DNA from: an uncultured Gammaproteobacteria bacterium
GTDB lineage: Bacteria; Pseudomonadota; Gammaproteobacteria; UBA9214
DNA length: 19,621 nt
Direction of reading: 5' to 3'
Assembly: GCA_905480305.1 (NCBI GenBank)
Contig: CAJQPV010000083.1
Location: 1 to 19,621, forward strand
How positions within the stretch are numbered: the stretch's first letter is position 1; the number at the start of each line of letters is the position of its first letter. Positions 5,647 through 15,580 of the stretch are shown here, piece by piece. The notes beneath the pieces are model-generated. The model was given only the letters and a program-made list of their open reading frames with translations, ran no database searches and had not been told where the DNA came from. The position numbers were made by a program, and so were the translations under genes.

Positions 5647-6120
5647 ATCGGCGTCAACAGCACCACCAATATCGATTTCTTCCTCGGTAGCTTCACGTAT
5701 ATTCAACACTTCCAACGTGAAAATAACGTCTCTACCACACAGTGGATTATTTCCATCGACGGTTAATGTTTTGTCATCGAAACGGGTGACGATAAAATTT
5801 CTCGGCTCGCCCTTATCATTTTCCATGGTAATGGTCATACCGATCTCTCGGTACTCTTCAGGAACATTCTCGATGTGGTCGGTAAATACAAGTGATTCGT
5901 CTCTCTCACCATATAGCAGTTTAGTGTCTACAGGCACTTCGATGACATCACCGACTTTTTTACCATCCAGTTGTTTTGTCACCTGTTCAGACAGAACATC
6001 ATTCACACCATGAACATAACCCAGAGGATAATCAACAGTAACCAGCACGTCACCGGTTTTTTCATCGATGACCTTATAACTTAGTTCAACGAATTTTTCG
6101 TTTTGTATTGTATCTGACAT
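5614..6120 (-). CDS. SlyD-like FKBP-type peptidyl-prolyl cis-trans isomerase
   Basis: A 168-residue cytoplasmic protein with the SlyD layout. FKBP strands come first (VELSYKVIDEKTGDVL, then DYPLGYVHG, LDGKKVGDVIEVPV and LYGERDESLV), then the insert-in-flap chaperone domain (VPEEYREIGMTITMENDKGEP...VDGNNPL), and then the closing FKBP strand VIFTLEVLNIREATEEEI. It should catalyse prolyl isomerisation and act as a chaperone. Unlike E. coli SlyD it lacks the His/Cys-rich metal-binding tail and ends in a short acidic DADPDINEILGRA. ATG at 6120 gives the natural start; a TTG three codons earlier is less likely. It sits between an unrecognised 121-residue gene and the TPR gene in one minus-strand series. 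Confidence 0.88.
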   Translation of the reverse strand: MSDTIQNEKFVELSYKVIDEKTGDVLVTVDYPLGYVHGVNDVLSEQVTKQLDGKKVGDVIEVPVDTKLLYGERDESLVFTDHIENVPEEYREIGMTITMENDKGEPRNFIVTRFDDKTLTVDGNNPLCGRDVIFTLEVLNIREATEEEIDIGGAVDADPDINEILGRA

Positions 6121-6152
6121 GACCAGCAAAGCCTGTTATGGATAAAGCTACC

Positions 6153-6518
6153 CTAGAACATCGTAGCACCAAATATTTTTACCTTGTCCTTTTCATAACC
6201 CAGCACCAGTCTACCCAGCCATTCACCTTCTTTCTTGGTATGTCTCTGTTTATATAAAACCGTTACATGTTCACCACGACGTATCATGCCAAGATATTCA
6301 TAATCTTCAGACAGGTTCTTTGTTAATTCACTTCTTGCAAACTGTTTACCCATCTCGATTTCATTTGCACCCATCAGCATAGCTGCTGCAAAATTTCGGG
6401 TGAAAGCACCGTAGTTTTGTTCATTCGAGTATTTAACAAGATCAGCCCACATAGGGTGCGCCAACGCTAATATCTCTTCATCTGTTTTTTCAATAATATT
6501 CATTATTCTACTGTTCAT
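6153..6518 (-). CDS. Hypothetical protein, 121 residues, first gene of the apr-downstream cluster
   Basis: A soluble protein with N-terminal helices (TDEEILALAHPMWADLVKYS, EQNYGAFTRNFAAAMLM) and a C-terminal set of strands (MIRRGEHVTVLYKQRH, GEWLGRLVLGYE, KVKIFGATMF). This helix-then-curved-sheet order is reminiscent of NTF2-like or cystatin-like small domains, but I cannot name a family. No signal peptide or Cys motif. ATG at 6518 opens the frame; an internal ATG at 6503 is an alternative, and neither has a strong ribosome site. It begins just after the terminator of the aprMBA operon and is followed 32 bp later by the SlyD-like gene. It is probably transcribed with the SlyD-like and TPR genes from its own promoter or by read-through. 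Confidence 0.75.
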   Translation of the reverse strand: MNSRIMNIIEKTDEEILALAHPMWADLVKYSNEQNYGAFTRNFAAAMLMGANEIEMGKQFARSELTKNLSEDYEYLGMIRRGEHVTVLYKQRHTKKEGEWLGRLVLGYEKDKVKIFGATMF

Positions 6519-6553
6519 TTAAAACATACAAAGGCCGCATACTGTAAACCATG

Positions 6554-6590
6554 GAAAAAAAAGACCAGCAAATAACAGGCTGGTCTTTTT
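6554..6590 (-). terminator. Intrinsic terminator of the aprMBA operon
   Basis: On the minus strand AAAGACCAGC, a 9-base loop and GCTGGTCTTT form a perfect 10-bp stem followed by a run of T (complement of the A run 6554-6561). It lies 46 bp after the aprA stop. The plus strand also has a shorter T run, so it could work in both directions. Confidence 0.9.
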
Positions 6591-6598
6591 CAGGATTA

Positions 6599-6624
6599 AG
6601 TAAAAATTATTCTTGATTTTTACT
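6599..6624. other. A/T-rich hairpin between aprA and its terminator
   Basis: AGTAAAAAT and ATTTTTACT form a perfect 9-bp stem with an 8-base loop, 12 bp past the aprA stop codon. It may protect the 3' end of the apr transcript or mark a decayed second terminator. Confidence 0.5.
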
Positions 6625-6635
6625 CAGCCAACACC

Positions 6636-8501
6636 CTATTCATCACCCACCAGGTGATAAAGAGGTGCTTTCTCCATAGTGTACTCACCTGTTTTCCGAT
6701 CACGATGAGAAACTGTCAGTACGTGCCAGTTTTGATCATCCAGTTTCATCGCATCACCACGGTAGTAGTAACCAGGCCAGCGCGTTTCCTTACGAAACAA
6801 GGTATGCTGGAACACGCTTTCAGAAGTGCGAACACGGTGATTTAATTCCCATGCACGCAACAGTTCGTGGATATCGCTAGCCGCAATCTTCTCCATGTCT
6901 TCCTCAAGCATCTTGATCTTCTTGAGACCGATCTGGAGAAGTTTTTCGTTAGTCATGTAGTTGACGCCAAAACCACCGCAATACTCATCCATCAGTTTCT
7001 GCAAACGATCCAGACCCTGTCTTGGGTTAATGAAGTTTGGGTTAACCGAACCCCCAACGATCTCATTGCTATAAACCTTATAGGTTTCCAGTGGTTTGTA
7101 AATCTTCTCTTTAAGATCGGCAATCTGCTTTTCAGAAACGCGGATGCCTTCGGCCTTGCCATCATCTATATATTTACAGGCAGCTTTAGCAGCCAGACGA
7201 CCTTCAGTGAAAGAACCCGATGAAAATGCGTGTGGTGTACCACCTACCGCATCACCCGCGCCAAACAGACCTTCAACGGTGGTCATACGGTTATAGCCCC
7301 AGTAGTACTCATCTGGAGAAACATCTTCCGGACCGGAGCACCAGGCACCACAACCGGTTGCATGTGAACCCATTACGTATGGCTCAGAAGTCGTTAATTC
7401 AGGGTTTTCGTATTTGGGATCAACGTCTGTTGCTGCCCAAAGTACCGCCTGACCAACGGTCATACCCAGGAAGTTATGCCAGCCGATCTCCTCAAGATGA
7501 GGATCCTGGAATGCTTCCATAGTGACCATGTGGATAGGACCACGACCGGCATTCACCTCGGAGATAAACGCATGGTTACGCAAACAGGTCGGTATTGGTT
7601 TGTGCGACAAATGCTGACCTTCCGTATCCAGGTATTCCTTACCAACCATTTCGGTCAGAGCCGGGAACCACTTGGATTCATACTCTTCACCCAGACCATT
7701 TTGTGTATAAGTCTTGAGGTGTAAAAAGTAGGCGCCCACCGGGCCGTAACCATCTTTAAATCGAGCCAGTACGATACGGTTTTCCATTTGCGTCATCTTC
7801 GCGCCTGCCTCGATCATCAGACCATATGCAGATCCGGATGACCAGGGGGCATACCAGACACGACCCGCACCTTCACCGACCGAGCGTGGCTTGAAGATAT
7901 TGGAAGCACCACCGGCGCCACAGATAACAGTCCTGGACTTGAATACGTGGTAGTTACCCGTACGTACGTTGAAACCAACAGCACCCGCGACGCGGTTCTC
8001 TTTGCCATCATCCATTAGTAAATGGGTTACGCAGACACGGTTGAACACTTTATCCGCTGATTTTTTTGCGGCTTCTGCAACAATCGGCTTGTATGATTCG
8101 CCGTGGATCATAATCTGCCAGCGGCCTTCACGCATGTAGTTACCCGTCTTGGGGTCTTTCATCAACGGCAGGCCCCACTCTTCAAACTGGTGAACAGTGG
8201 AGTCAACGTGACGCGCCATATCAAAGGCCAGATCCTCACGCACCATACCCATCAGATCCATACGCGCATAACGTACATGATCCTCTGGATTGTTTTCACC
8301 CCAGCGTGTACCCATGTAACAGTTGATAGCATAAAGACCCTGGGCTACCGCGCCAGAACGATCGATATTGGCTTTTTCTGCAATGACAATTTTTTTGTCC
8401 TTGCCCCAATATCTTGCTTCAAATGCAGCACCGGTACCACCGAGACCTGCACCTGCAACCAGGATGTCGATATCGTCTTCAATAATAGTTTTGTAGGCCA
8501 T
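6636..8501 (-). CDS. aprA: Adenylylsulfate (APS) reductase alpha subunit, AprA
   Basis: A 621-residue flavoprotein of the fumarate reductase/succinate dehydrogenase superfamily, full length for AprA. The FAD-binding dinucleotide motif GAGLGGTG is at residues 17-24. Further family segments include NIDRSGAVAQGLYAINCYMG, NFLGMTVGQAVLWAATDV, GSHATGCGAWCSGPEDV and VEGLFGAGDAVGGTPHAFSSGSFTEGR, and the C-terminal helical domain ends RKETRWPGYYYRGDAMKLD. It catalyses the reversible interconversion of APS with sulfite and AMP in the cytoplasm. Next to aprM and without sat or qmo genes in view, the oxidative direction (sulfite oxidation) is likely. Its ATG overlaps the aprB stop by one base (TAATG), which fits a 1:1 complex made from one transcript. 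No disrupted motif was noticed. Confidence 0.97.
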   Translation of the reverse strand: MAYKTIIEDDIDILVAGAGLGGTGAAFEARYWGKDKKIVIAEKANIDRSGAVAQGLYAINCYMGTRWGENNPEDHVRYARMDLMGMVREDLAFDMARHVDSTVHQFEEWGLPLMKDPKTGNYMREGRWQIMIHGESYKPIVAEAAKKSADKVFNRVCVTHLLMDDGKENRVAGAVGFNVRTGNYHVFKSRTVICGAGGASNIFKPRSVGEGAGRVWYAPWSSGSAYGLMIEAGAKMTQMENRIVLARFKDGYGPVGAYFLHLKTYTQNGLGEEYESKWFPALTEMVGKEYLDTEGQHLSHKPIPTCLRNHAFISEVNAGRGPIHMVTMEAFQDPHLEEIGWHNFLGMTVGQAVLWAATDVDPKYENPELTTSEPYVMGSHATGCGAWCSGPEDVSPDEYYWGYNRMTTVEGLFGAGDAVGGTPHAFSSGSFTEGRLAAKAACKYIDDGKAEGIRVSEKQIADLKEKIYKPLETYKVYSNEIVGGSVNPNFINPRQGLDRLQKLMDEYCGGFGVNYMTNEKLLQIGLKKIKMLEEDMEKIAASDIHELLRAWELNHRVRTSESVFQHTLFRKETRWPGYYYRGDAMKLDDQNWHVLTVSHRDRKTGEYTMEKAPLYHLVGDE

Positions 8502-8983
8502 TAGTAGTACACCCCTTCTTTCAATTTCAGGCCATTGGACTCAAGTGTGTGCAAGCCACCTTCATCCATGCGGATATACTTCGGCTCATTAAACAACAGC
8601 TCACCGTCACGCATTTCGTTACCTGGTGCTACTTCTTCAGATAGCTTGGGAATTGCGGCGCCCCAGGGTTTGGTCGTGATAGGCGCCAGAAGCTCCATGT
8701 CTTTTTTACCGTTGCGGAACTTGATGCGCCACGCAATCGTGCCTTTTTCTTCATCACGGAGTACTCGTACCGAGTGACCCAGTGGTGCAAAGTCGGCATA
8801 ACCACGTACGTCAATTGCTTGATGTGGGCATGCTTTTACGCAGGAATAACATTCCCAGCACATGTCAGGTTCGATGTTGTAAGCACGACGAAGCGTTTTA
8901 TCGATGTGCATGATGTCAGATGGACAGATGTCTACGCACTGGCCACAACCATCACAACGAGTCATATATACAAAAGTAGGCAT
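8501..8983 (-). CDS. aprB: Adenylylsulfate reductase beta subunit, AprB
   Basis: A 160-residue ferredoxin-like subunit. Two [4Fe-4S] motifs are intact: Cys10, 13, 16 and 20 (CDGCGQCVDICP) and Cys42, 45, 48 and 52 (CWECYSCVKACP). The following ~100 residues form the beta-sheet and tail that wrap around AprA in known AprBA structures, with HSVRVLRDEEKGTIAWRIKFRNG recognisable. It carries electrons from the AprA flavin toward the membrane partner. ATG at 8983 has a GAGAGA ribosome site. The gene lies between aprM (43 bp upstream) and aprA (1-bp overlap). Length and motifs are normal for the family. Confidence 0.97.
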   Translation of the reverse strand: MPTFVYMTRCDGCGQCVDICPSDIMHIDKTLRRAYNIEPDMCWECYSCVKACPHQAIDVRGYADFAPLGHSVRVLRDEEKGTIAWRIKFRNGKKDMELLAPITTKPWGAAIPKLSEEVAPGNEMRDGELLFNEPKYIRMDEGGLHTLESNGLKLKEGVYY

Positions 8984-9026
8984 AATATATTCTCTCTATT
9001 TTCAATTAATCGTAATGAAATTAACG

Positions 9027-9878
9027 TTAGTAGTGGTTTGCTGACTCACGCCTGATACCAGGCCCCATGTAAGGTGGATTCTTGCCCATATATTGCGGGA
9101 TATCCGGGAATTTTGCTTGTACTGCAGGATCTGTCAGATCGTATTCAAGAGGTAAATTCTCTCTTGAGCCATCAGCCTTGGTTACACGCTTTTGAAAAGC
9201 GGCAGCAGGTTTGAAGAACATATGCGCGAACTTGGACCAGTATACGCCGCCAAAAAGCATCGTACTTGATGCGATGAACAAAACGAAGGCCAGGGTTGAC
9301 CATCCGGCAATGCCCTGCGACTGCGTAAAGGACCAGATTAATCCGAATGTCGCTGTAGTGAGCAGCGAGACAACAAACAAATCCGTACGTTCGAAGCGAT
9401 ACCACGAAAGGCCTTCCGCAGACACATCAACGCGGATAAAAAACCAGAACCAGTATCCACCAATAGCCAACATCAGTGCGCCGATATGCCACAGTAGCGG
9501 CAGGATGGCTGGCGTGGGCGTCGCCGGCGTCGGATAGGCAAAAATCATGATGGCGGTTGTAGCGACGAAAAGAATGAAGCCATACATGGTCAAAAGATGG
9601 GAAAGCCTGCGTTTTACGTTGCAGAATTCACCGGAAGTTAACACTTCATTAACCAGCACTTGAACGGCAATTGATGCCTTTTCACCGGAGTCCACAGACC
9701 GTTTTGCGCTCTTTTTCGCTTTTTTCGCATTCTCGAAAAAGTACTGCGCACTTTTCTTGTGGATCATGTCAAGTACAGTTCCGCCTATGACCATCAGGAT
9801 CATCAAAATGATGTACGCCTGCATCACCATGGTTGGTACAGACGCCGAAAGCTCGGAAAAGGGATTGCTCGTGAACAT
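9027..9878 (-). CDS. aprM: AprM, membrane protein associated with APS reductase
   Basis: A 283-residue integral membrane protein with five likely membrane segments, roughly residues 15-37, 93-114, 126-148, 166-184 and 193-215. A long charged loop (about 40-92, rich in Lys) follows the first segment, and the C-terminal tail of ~65 residues is soluble (ending PPYMGPGIRRESANHY). The segment RRLSHLLTMYGF recalls the membrane part of QmoC and HdrE, and an aprM-aprB-aprA order is known from phototrophic and chemotrophic sulfur oxidisers. By analogy it anchors AprBA at the membrane and hands electrons to the quinone pool; the electron route is inferred. ATG at 9878 has a GAGGA ribosome site 7 bases upstream. 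It is the first gene of the operon. Confidence 0.9.
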   Translation of the reverse strand: MFTSNPFSELSASVPTMVMQAYIILMILMVIGGTVLDMIHKKSAQYFFENAKKAKKSAKRSVDSGEKASIAVQVLVNEVLTSGEFCNVKRRLSHLLTMYGFILFVATTAIMIFAYPTPATPTPAILPLLWHIGALMLAIGGYWFWFFIRVDVSAEGLSWYRFERTDLFVVSLLTTATFGLIWSFTQSQGIAGWSTLAFVLFIASSTMLFGGVYWSKFAHMFFKPAAAFQKRVTKADGSRENLPLEYDLTDPAVQAKFPDIPQYMGKNPPYMGPGIRRESANHY

Positions 9879-10252
9879 TAAATTATCCTCAAATTTGTTA
9901 GCTCAAAACTGTTACCCGTTTGTTGCGAACCAGGCTACCCACGATATGGCCACCTCAAGTCCACGCTCTGACCAGACGTCCGTATGAGACAGTCCCATAT
10001 GAACGGACATCAGAGTGCTAGCTTATCACATACTGGCAATTCCCTGTTGGTGGCGGATTTAAAATTATCACCCGAAACCGCTAACGTAAGACTGGCGCCA
10101 AAACAGCAAATGCCAAGCTAAATTAGCACTGCTATAAACAGGGTGATTACCGGTATAGACAAGTTAAATCACGCGTAGCTGTATATCCCCGGTTATTTTC
10201 CTTCTATAACGCCGCAGCACGTGTCATTCCCGAAAACTCATATCACACCCTG
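9879..10252. other. Upstream region of the apr operon, no gene seen
   Basis: This 374-base stretch separates aprM from the transposase remnant and must hold the apr promoter. The most evident structure is the long inverted repeat at 9962-10017. I could not pick a convincing -35/-10 pair with confidence, and no short coding frame with a ribosome site was found. Confidence 0.5.
9962..10017. promoter_or_regulatory. Long imperfect inverted repeat upstream of aprM
   Basis: The left arm CRCTCTGA...GTCCGT (9964-9983) pairs with the right arm ACGGACATCAGAGTG (10003-10017), leaving a ~20-base loop that itself contains TATG/CATA. It lies about 85-140 bases upstream of the aprM ATG. It could be an operator, a leader hairpin, or the terminator region of the element on the far side. 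Function is unknown. Confidence 0.5.
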
Positions 10253-11282
10253 TCACACCGCCACCCGTTCATAATGGTGATGTAAGCCACCGACTTCCGG
10301 AAATTGCACAACCTTTCCAGGTTCTGGCGACTGCACTGATCGTGATTCAGGACTATCCATCCCTAGCGACAGATGCGTGCGCCAGCAGTGATAATAGTTG
10401 AAATAGCTGGTCAGGATTCGCTTCAAATGACGATCGTTCAACACGACGACATGATCCAGGCAATCTCGTCGGATGCTGCCAATCACGCGTTCGACAAATG
10501 CATTCTGCCAGGGGCTTCGCGGCGCTGAGAGCACCTCTTCGATACCCATGCCTTTAACGCGCTTCTGGAATTGGCTCCCATAGATAGCATCCCGATCCCG
10601 CAGTAGATATTTCGGTGCCGTACCCCAGGGAAAAGCCTCGATGATCTGCTGACCGGTCCACCGGGCGGTCGGATGTTCCGTGACATTGAAATGCACAACC
10701 CTGCGACGGTGATGTGCGAGGACCACCAAAACGAACAGCACTTTGTTTCTTACGGTTGGCACCATGAAGAAATCGATAGCCACCAACCCCCTGACATGAT
10801 TGTTCAAAAAAGCCTTCCATGCCGGCGATGATGGTTTCCTGGACCGCACCCGGTACTTCTCCACGGTTGATTTAGCCACATCAATGCCAAGCTTGCGTAG
10901 CTCCCCGACAATCCGTGGCGAACCCCAGCTGATGTTTGCTGCTGACACCCTGCGGATCAATGCCTTGATTTCTTCTGATACTGTCGGTCTGCCGGGCCTG
11001 CCATGCTTGCTCAATTTGGCCCAATGATCGCGAAAGCGTTTACGCTGCCAGGCAATCACGGTTCCGGTCTGAACAAAAAACAGTGCATCCCGCCACCCTG
11101 ACCAGTGATGAGCAATCAAGGACCAGAGTACACGGTCCCCGGGATTAACTCGTGGGCGCTGGACTGCTCGCTGATACACAAGTGAGCTGATGTCGTAACG
11201 CTACAATCTCCAATTACAGCGAGTGCCGCGATCGAAACAGGGTGGACACAAATGCGAGCAGCGCACAGACAATGGGCGTCAT
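10253..11282 (-). pseudogene. DDE-type integrase/transposase pseudogene (ochre codon plus 1-nt insertion)
   Basis: From a GTG at 11179 the frame encodes 308 residues with an intact rve-type core. The DDE residues lie in VAIDFFMVPTV, YLLRDRDAIYG and NAFVERVIGSIRRDCLDH, and the preceding DNA-binding part has GRPGRPTVSEEIKALIRRVS and STVEKYRVRSRKP. The family's N-terminus is present but broken. From ATG 11282 one reads MTPIVCALLAFVSTLFRSRH, then SL, a TAA at 11214-11216 where the family has CAA-type Gln, then LEIVALRHQLT. The frame then jumps to VYQRAVQRPR. Removing one T near 11181 joins them. The gene is therefore a decayed copy of a standalone integrase-type insertion element. A shortened product from GTG 11179 is conceivable but would lack the N-terminal helices. 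Clear terminal inverted repeats were not found. Confidence 0.85.
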
Positions 11283-11385
11283 GGTTCTGGATCCTCTTCG
11301 TCGGCAACGATGACCGAGGATCTCACCTCGACGCTGCTCCTGAAAAAGATCAAGAATATCAGGCAGTACGAATTATCGGGAAGGA

Positions 11386-11622
11386 CAGCTGTCAGCGCTT
11401 ACTTTTTTAGCAGGCGGCTTGTTGGCCTATGCAGTCTCCTTCAATATCGATATTTCATTTCTTATCACGTTCGCAGCAGGTAACTTCCTGTACATTGGGG
11501 CCTCCGATCTGGTTCCGGAGATCAGGAAGCACAAGGATCTTGGAGTCAACATTGTCAACTTCATCTCGTTTCTCATCGGTGTATCGCTGATGTGGATCAT
11601 CAAGATCGTACTTGGAGCCTGA
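11386..11622 (+). pseudogene. 3' remnant of a ZIP-family metal transporter gene
   Basis: The frame reads QLSALTFLAGGLLAYAVSFN, then IDISFLITFAAGNFLYIGAS, then DLVPEIRKHKDLGVNIVNFI, ending SFLIGVSLMWIIKIVLGA and a stop. These are the last three membrane helices of a ZIP transporter, with the AAGxFLYI.ASDL.PE signature that carries metal-site residues. Upstream of about 11386 the homology stops. The preceding ~100 bases belong to other frames and then to the transposase pseudogene. The N-terminal two thirds are missing, so the fragment is not expected to transport metal. The insertion element next to it is the likely cause of the loss. A start at TTG 11419 would give 67 residues but has no ribosome site. 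Confidence 0.75.
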
Positions 11623-11633
11623 AATCAGGTTCC
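11614..11633 (+). terminator. Weak terminator-like hairpin at the end of the ZIP remnant
   Basis: GGAGCCTGA and TCAGGTTCC pair over 9 bp with one G-U pair, overlapping the ZIP stop codon. A run of five T follows 9 bases later (11643-11647), which is too far for a textbook intrinsic terminator. Confidence 0.35.
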
Positions 11634-11721
11634 TGCCCGGCCTTTTTCATAATGGTGATTAGTCATCAAGGGTTTTTAGCAATTTATTACGCATCCATTT
11701 TCACCTATGCTCATAACATGA

Positions 11722-13537
<1,816 letters not shown>

Positions 13538-13541
<4 letters not shown>

Positions 13542-13807
13542 GCACCAACGAGCAACTCCGCAAACGGGTGGAGCAGCAGGCCCGGCGCATGAAACAGGCC
13601 GAAAAGGACCGCCCTACCCTGATCTCACAGACCGTCTACATGGGCACACTGGGACTGGTCTTCGTACTACCGGTCGTGGGCGGTGCCTACCTTGGCCGCT
13701 GGCTGGATGGTCTGGTGGAGGGCTATTCCATACGCTGGACCTTGAGCATGCTATTTCTGGGCATCCTCATCGGTGCGGTCAATGTCTACCTTTTTATCAG
13801 GGAGTAG
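13538..13807 (+). CDS. atpQ: N-ATPase small membrane subunit, AtpQ (AtpI/AtpZ-like)
   Basis: An 89-residue protein with a basic N-terminal helix (RKRVEQQARRMKQAEKDRP) and two membrane segments at about residues 34-52 and 67-86. The first contains the family pattern P.VGG.YLGRWLD. This matches the ATPase_gene1/AtpZ-AtpI type of small accessory subunit, called AtpQ in N-ATPase operons. Related proteins help assemble the c ring or admit Mg2+; neither role is proven here. The ATG overlaps the atpC stop (ATGA). In typical N-ATPase operons an atpR gene follows, but here atpB starts only 3 bp after the stop, so atpR is absent. Confidence 0.85.
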
Positions 13808-13810
13808 CAC

Positions 13811-14512
13811 ATGGACGACAGCGGAATAATGGTGGGGACCCTGTTTCAACTCGGTCCAGTGCAACTCACCAATACAGTGGTCACCACCTGGGTCATCATG
13901 GCCGTCACCGGTCTAACCGGCTGGCTGGTCACGCGCCGCTTGCAGATGGAGCCGGGGCCGGTGCAGACGGTAGCCGAAGGCATTGTCAGCACCATTGAAG
14001 GGGCCATTCGCGGCGTCGCGCCCGATCACGTGAACCAGCTGCTGCCCTTTATTGGCAGTCTCTGGATATTTCTGGTCATTGCCAACCTGAGTGGCCTTAT
14101 ACCGGGGGTGCATTCACCGACACGTGACCTGTCGGCGACCGCTGCCCTGGCAATCCTGGTGTTCCTCTCGGCCCACTGGTTCGGCATCCGACTCCAGGGT
14201 GTGAAGGCCTACCTGCGTCACTATCTTACGCCGAGCCCTGTCCTCTTGCCCTTCCACATCATCAGTGAGATCACCCGCACCATCGCTTTGGCCGTGCGTC
14301 TGTTCGGCAATATCATGAGCCTGGAAATGGCGGCCCTGCTGATCCTGCTGGTGGCCGGTTTTCTGGCACCGATACCGATCCTCATGCTGCATATCATCGA
14401 GGCACTGGTGCAGGCCTATATTTTTGGCATGCTGGCGCTGATCTATGTGGCCGGCGGTATACAATCACAGCAGCTTGCACAGCAGAAATACAGAGAACAA
14501 AACGAGGAGTAG
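13811..14512 (+). CDS. atpB: N-ATPase subunit a, AtpB
   Basis: A 233-residue polytopic stator subunit. The essential Arg of the ion half-channel is Arg163 in TRTIALAVRLFGNIMSLEMA, with Glu172 at the position of E. coli Glu219 and Gln201 (EALVQAYIF) at that of Gln252. The earlier FIGSLWIFLVIANLSGLIPG and the PSPVLLPFHIISEITR segment are also family-typical. It conducts ions to and from the c ring. A ribosome site (GGAG) precedes the ATG at 13811 and overlaps the atpQ stop. It is shorter than housekeeping a subunits at the N-terminus, as is usual for N-ATPases. All key residues are present, so it should be functional. Confidence 0.94.
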   Translation: MDDSGIMVGTLFQLGPVQLTNTVVTTWVIMAVTGLTGWLVTRRLQMEPGPVQTVAEGIVSTIEGAIRGVAPDHVNQLLPFIGSLWIFLVIANLSGLIPGVHSPTRDLSATAALAILVFLSAHWFGIRLQGVKAYLRHYLTPSPVLLPFHIISEITRTIALAVRLFGNIMSLEMAALLILLVAGFLAPIPILMLHIIEALVQAYIFGMLALIYVAGGIQSQQLAQQKYREQNEE

Positions 14513-14779
<267 letters not shown>

Positions 14780-14833
14780 TAACAGGTCGATGCAAACGAT
14801 GACGCACCCACTGAGTCTGCAGGGAAGATCGCC

Positions 14834-15580
14834 TTGGAACTGAACTGGTCGACATTCCTGCTGGAGATCATCAACTTTCTGATCCTGGTCTGGATCCTGA
14901 AGCACTTTTTCTACAAGCCGGTGCTGAATGTGATCGCCCGCCGCCGCCGCAGTATCGAAAAAAGCCTGAATGATGCCAACACCCTGCACGAGGATGCCGA
15001 GGCGCTGAGAGTCCAGTACGAAAACCGGCTGGCCGAGTGGGAAAAGGAACGCCAGGCCGCACGTACGTCTCTGGTCAAGGAGATCGAAACGGAACGAGCA
15101 CAGCAGCTGGAGGCCCTGCGGGCCACCCTTGGCAAGGAGCGGAAGAAGGCCCGGGTCATAGAACAGCGCAGGCTGGAGACCAACCGGTTGCGCACTGAAG
15201 AAATGGCTCTGGCCCAGGGCGCACAGTTCGCCACACGGCTATTGTCCGTCGCAGCTGGACCGGAACTGGAACAACGCCTGCTCGACTTGCTCTTGAAAGA
15301 ACTCACCGCCTTACCACCCAAGCAACTGAGTACTCTGCGCGCAGCAGCGGGCAAAACAGCCGACAGGATTCTGGTTGCCAGTACATATCCCCTGAATGAC
15401 GCAACGCGCCTGTCCCTGGAAAACACGCTTGCTTCGGTACTGGAGGTAACGACGCCTTTTCACTACGAACAGGATAAGGAATTACTGGCCGGATTACGCG
15501 TCACTATGGGGTCCTGGGTGCTGCGCGCCAATCTGCAGGACGAACTGAAGAGTTTTGCCGAACTTGCCCATGAAACCTGA
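14834..15580 (+). CDS. atpF: N-ATPase subunit b with delta-like C-terminal region, AtpF
   Basis: A 248-residue stator protein, longer than the ~156 residues of an ordinary b subunit. An N-terminal membrane helix (about residues 6-26, [19 protein letters not shown]) leads into the typical [11 protein letters not shown] and a long charged coiled coil to about residue 130. The C-terminal ~100 residues ([20 protein letters not shown] onward to [19 protein letters not shown]) resemble the end of subunit delta. No atpH gene exists in the operon, so this region probably supplies the delta function of tying the stalk to alpha3beta3. The start is TTG at 14834 after an AGGGAAG ribosome site; upstream ATGs are in other frames. 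Confidence 0.92.
   Translation: MELNWSTFLLEIINFLILVWILKHFFYKPVLNVIARRRRSIEKSLNDANTLHEDAEALRVQYENRLAEWEKERQAARTSLVKEIETERAQQLEALRATLGKERKKARVIEQRRLETNRLRTEEMALAQGAQFATRLLSVAAGPELEQRLLDLLLKELTALPPKQLSTLRAAAGKTADRILVASTYPLNDATRLSLENTLASVLEVTTPFHYEQDKELLAGLRVTMGSWVLRANLQDELKSFAELAHET

Noticed and set aside
6654..8504. Several plus-strand open frames antisense to aprA
   Set aside because: All are shadows of the aprA coding sequence and lack ribosome sites or domains.
11223..11483. Plus-strand open frame of 86 codons between the transposase and the ZIP remnant
   Set aside because: It crosses the start of the transposase pseudogene and runs out of frame over the ZIP homology, so it is a by-product of the junction.
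10268..11659. 14-bp direct repeat TTCATAATGGTGAT on both sides of the transposase remnant, as a target-site duplication
   Set aside because: One copy lies inside the transposase coding region and the other beyond the ZIP fragment. A 14-bp match by chance is expected in a window of this size.
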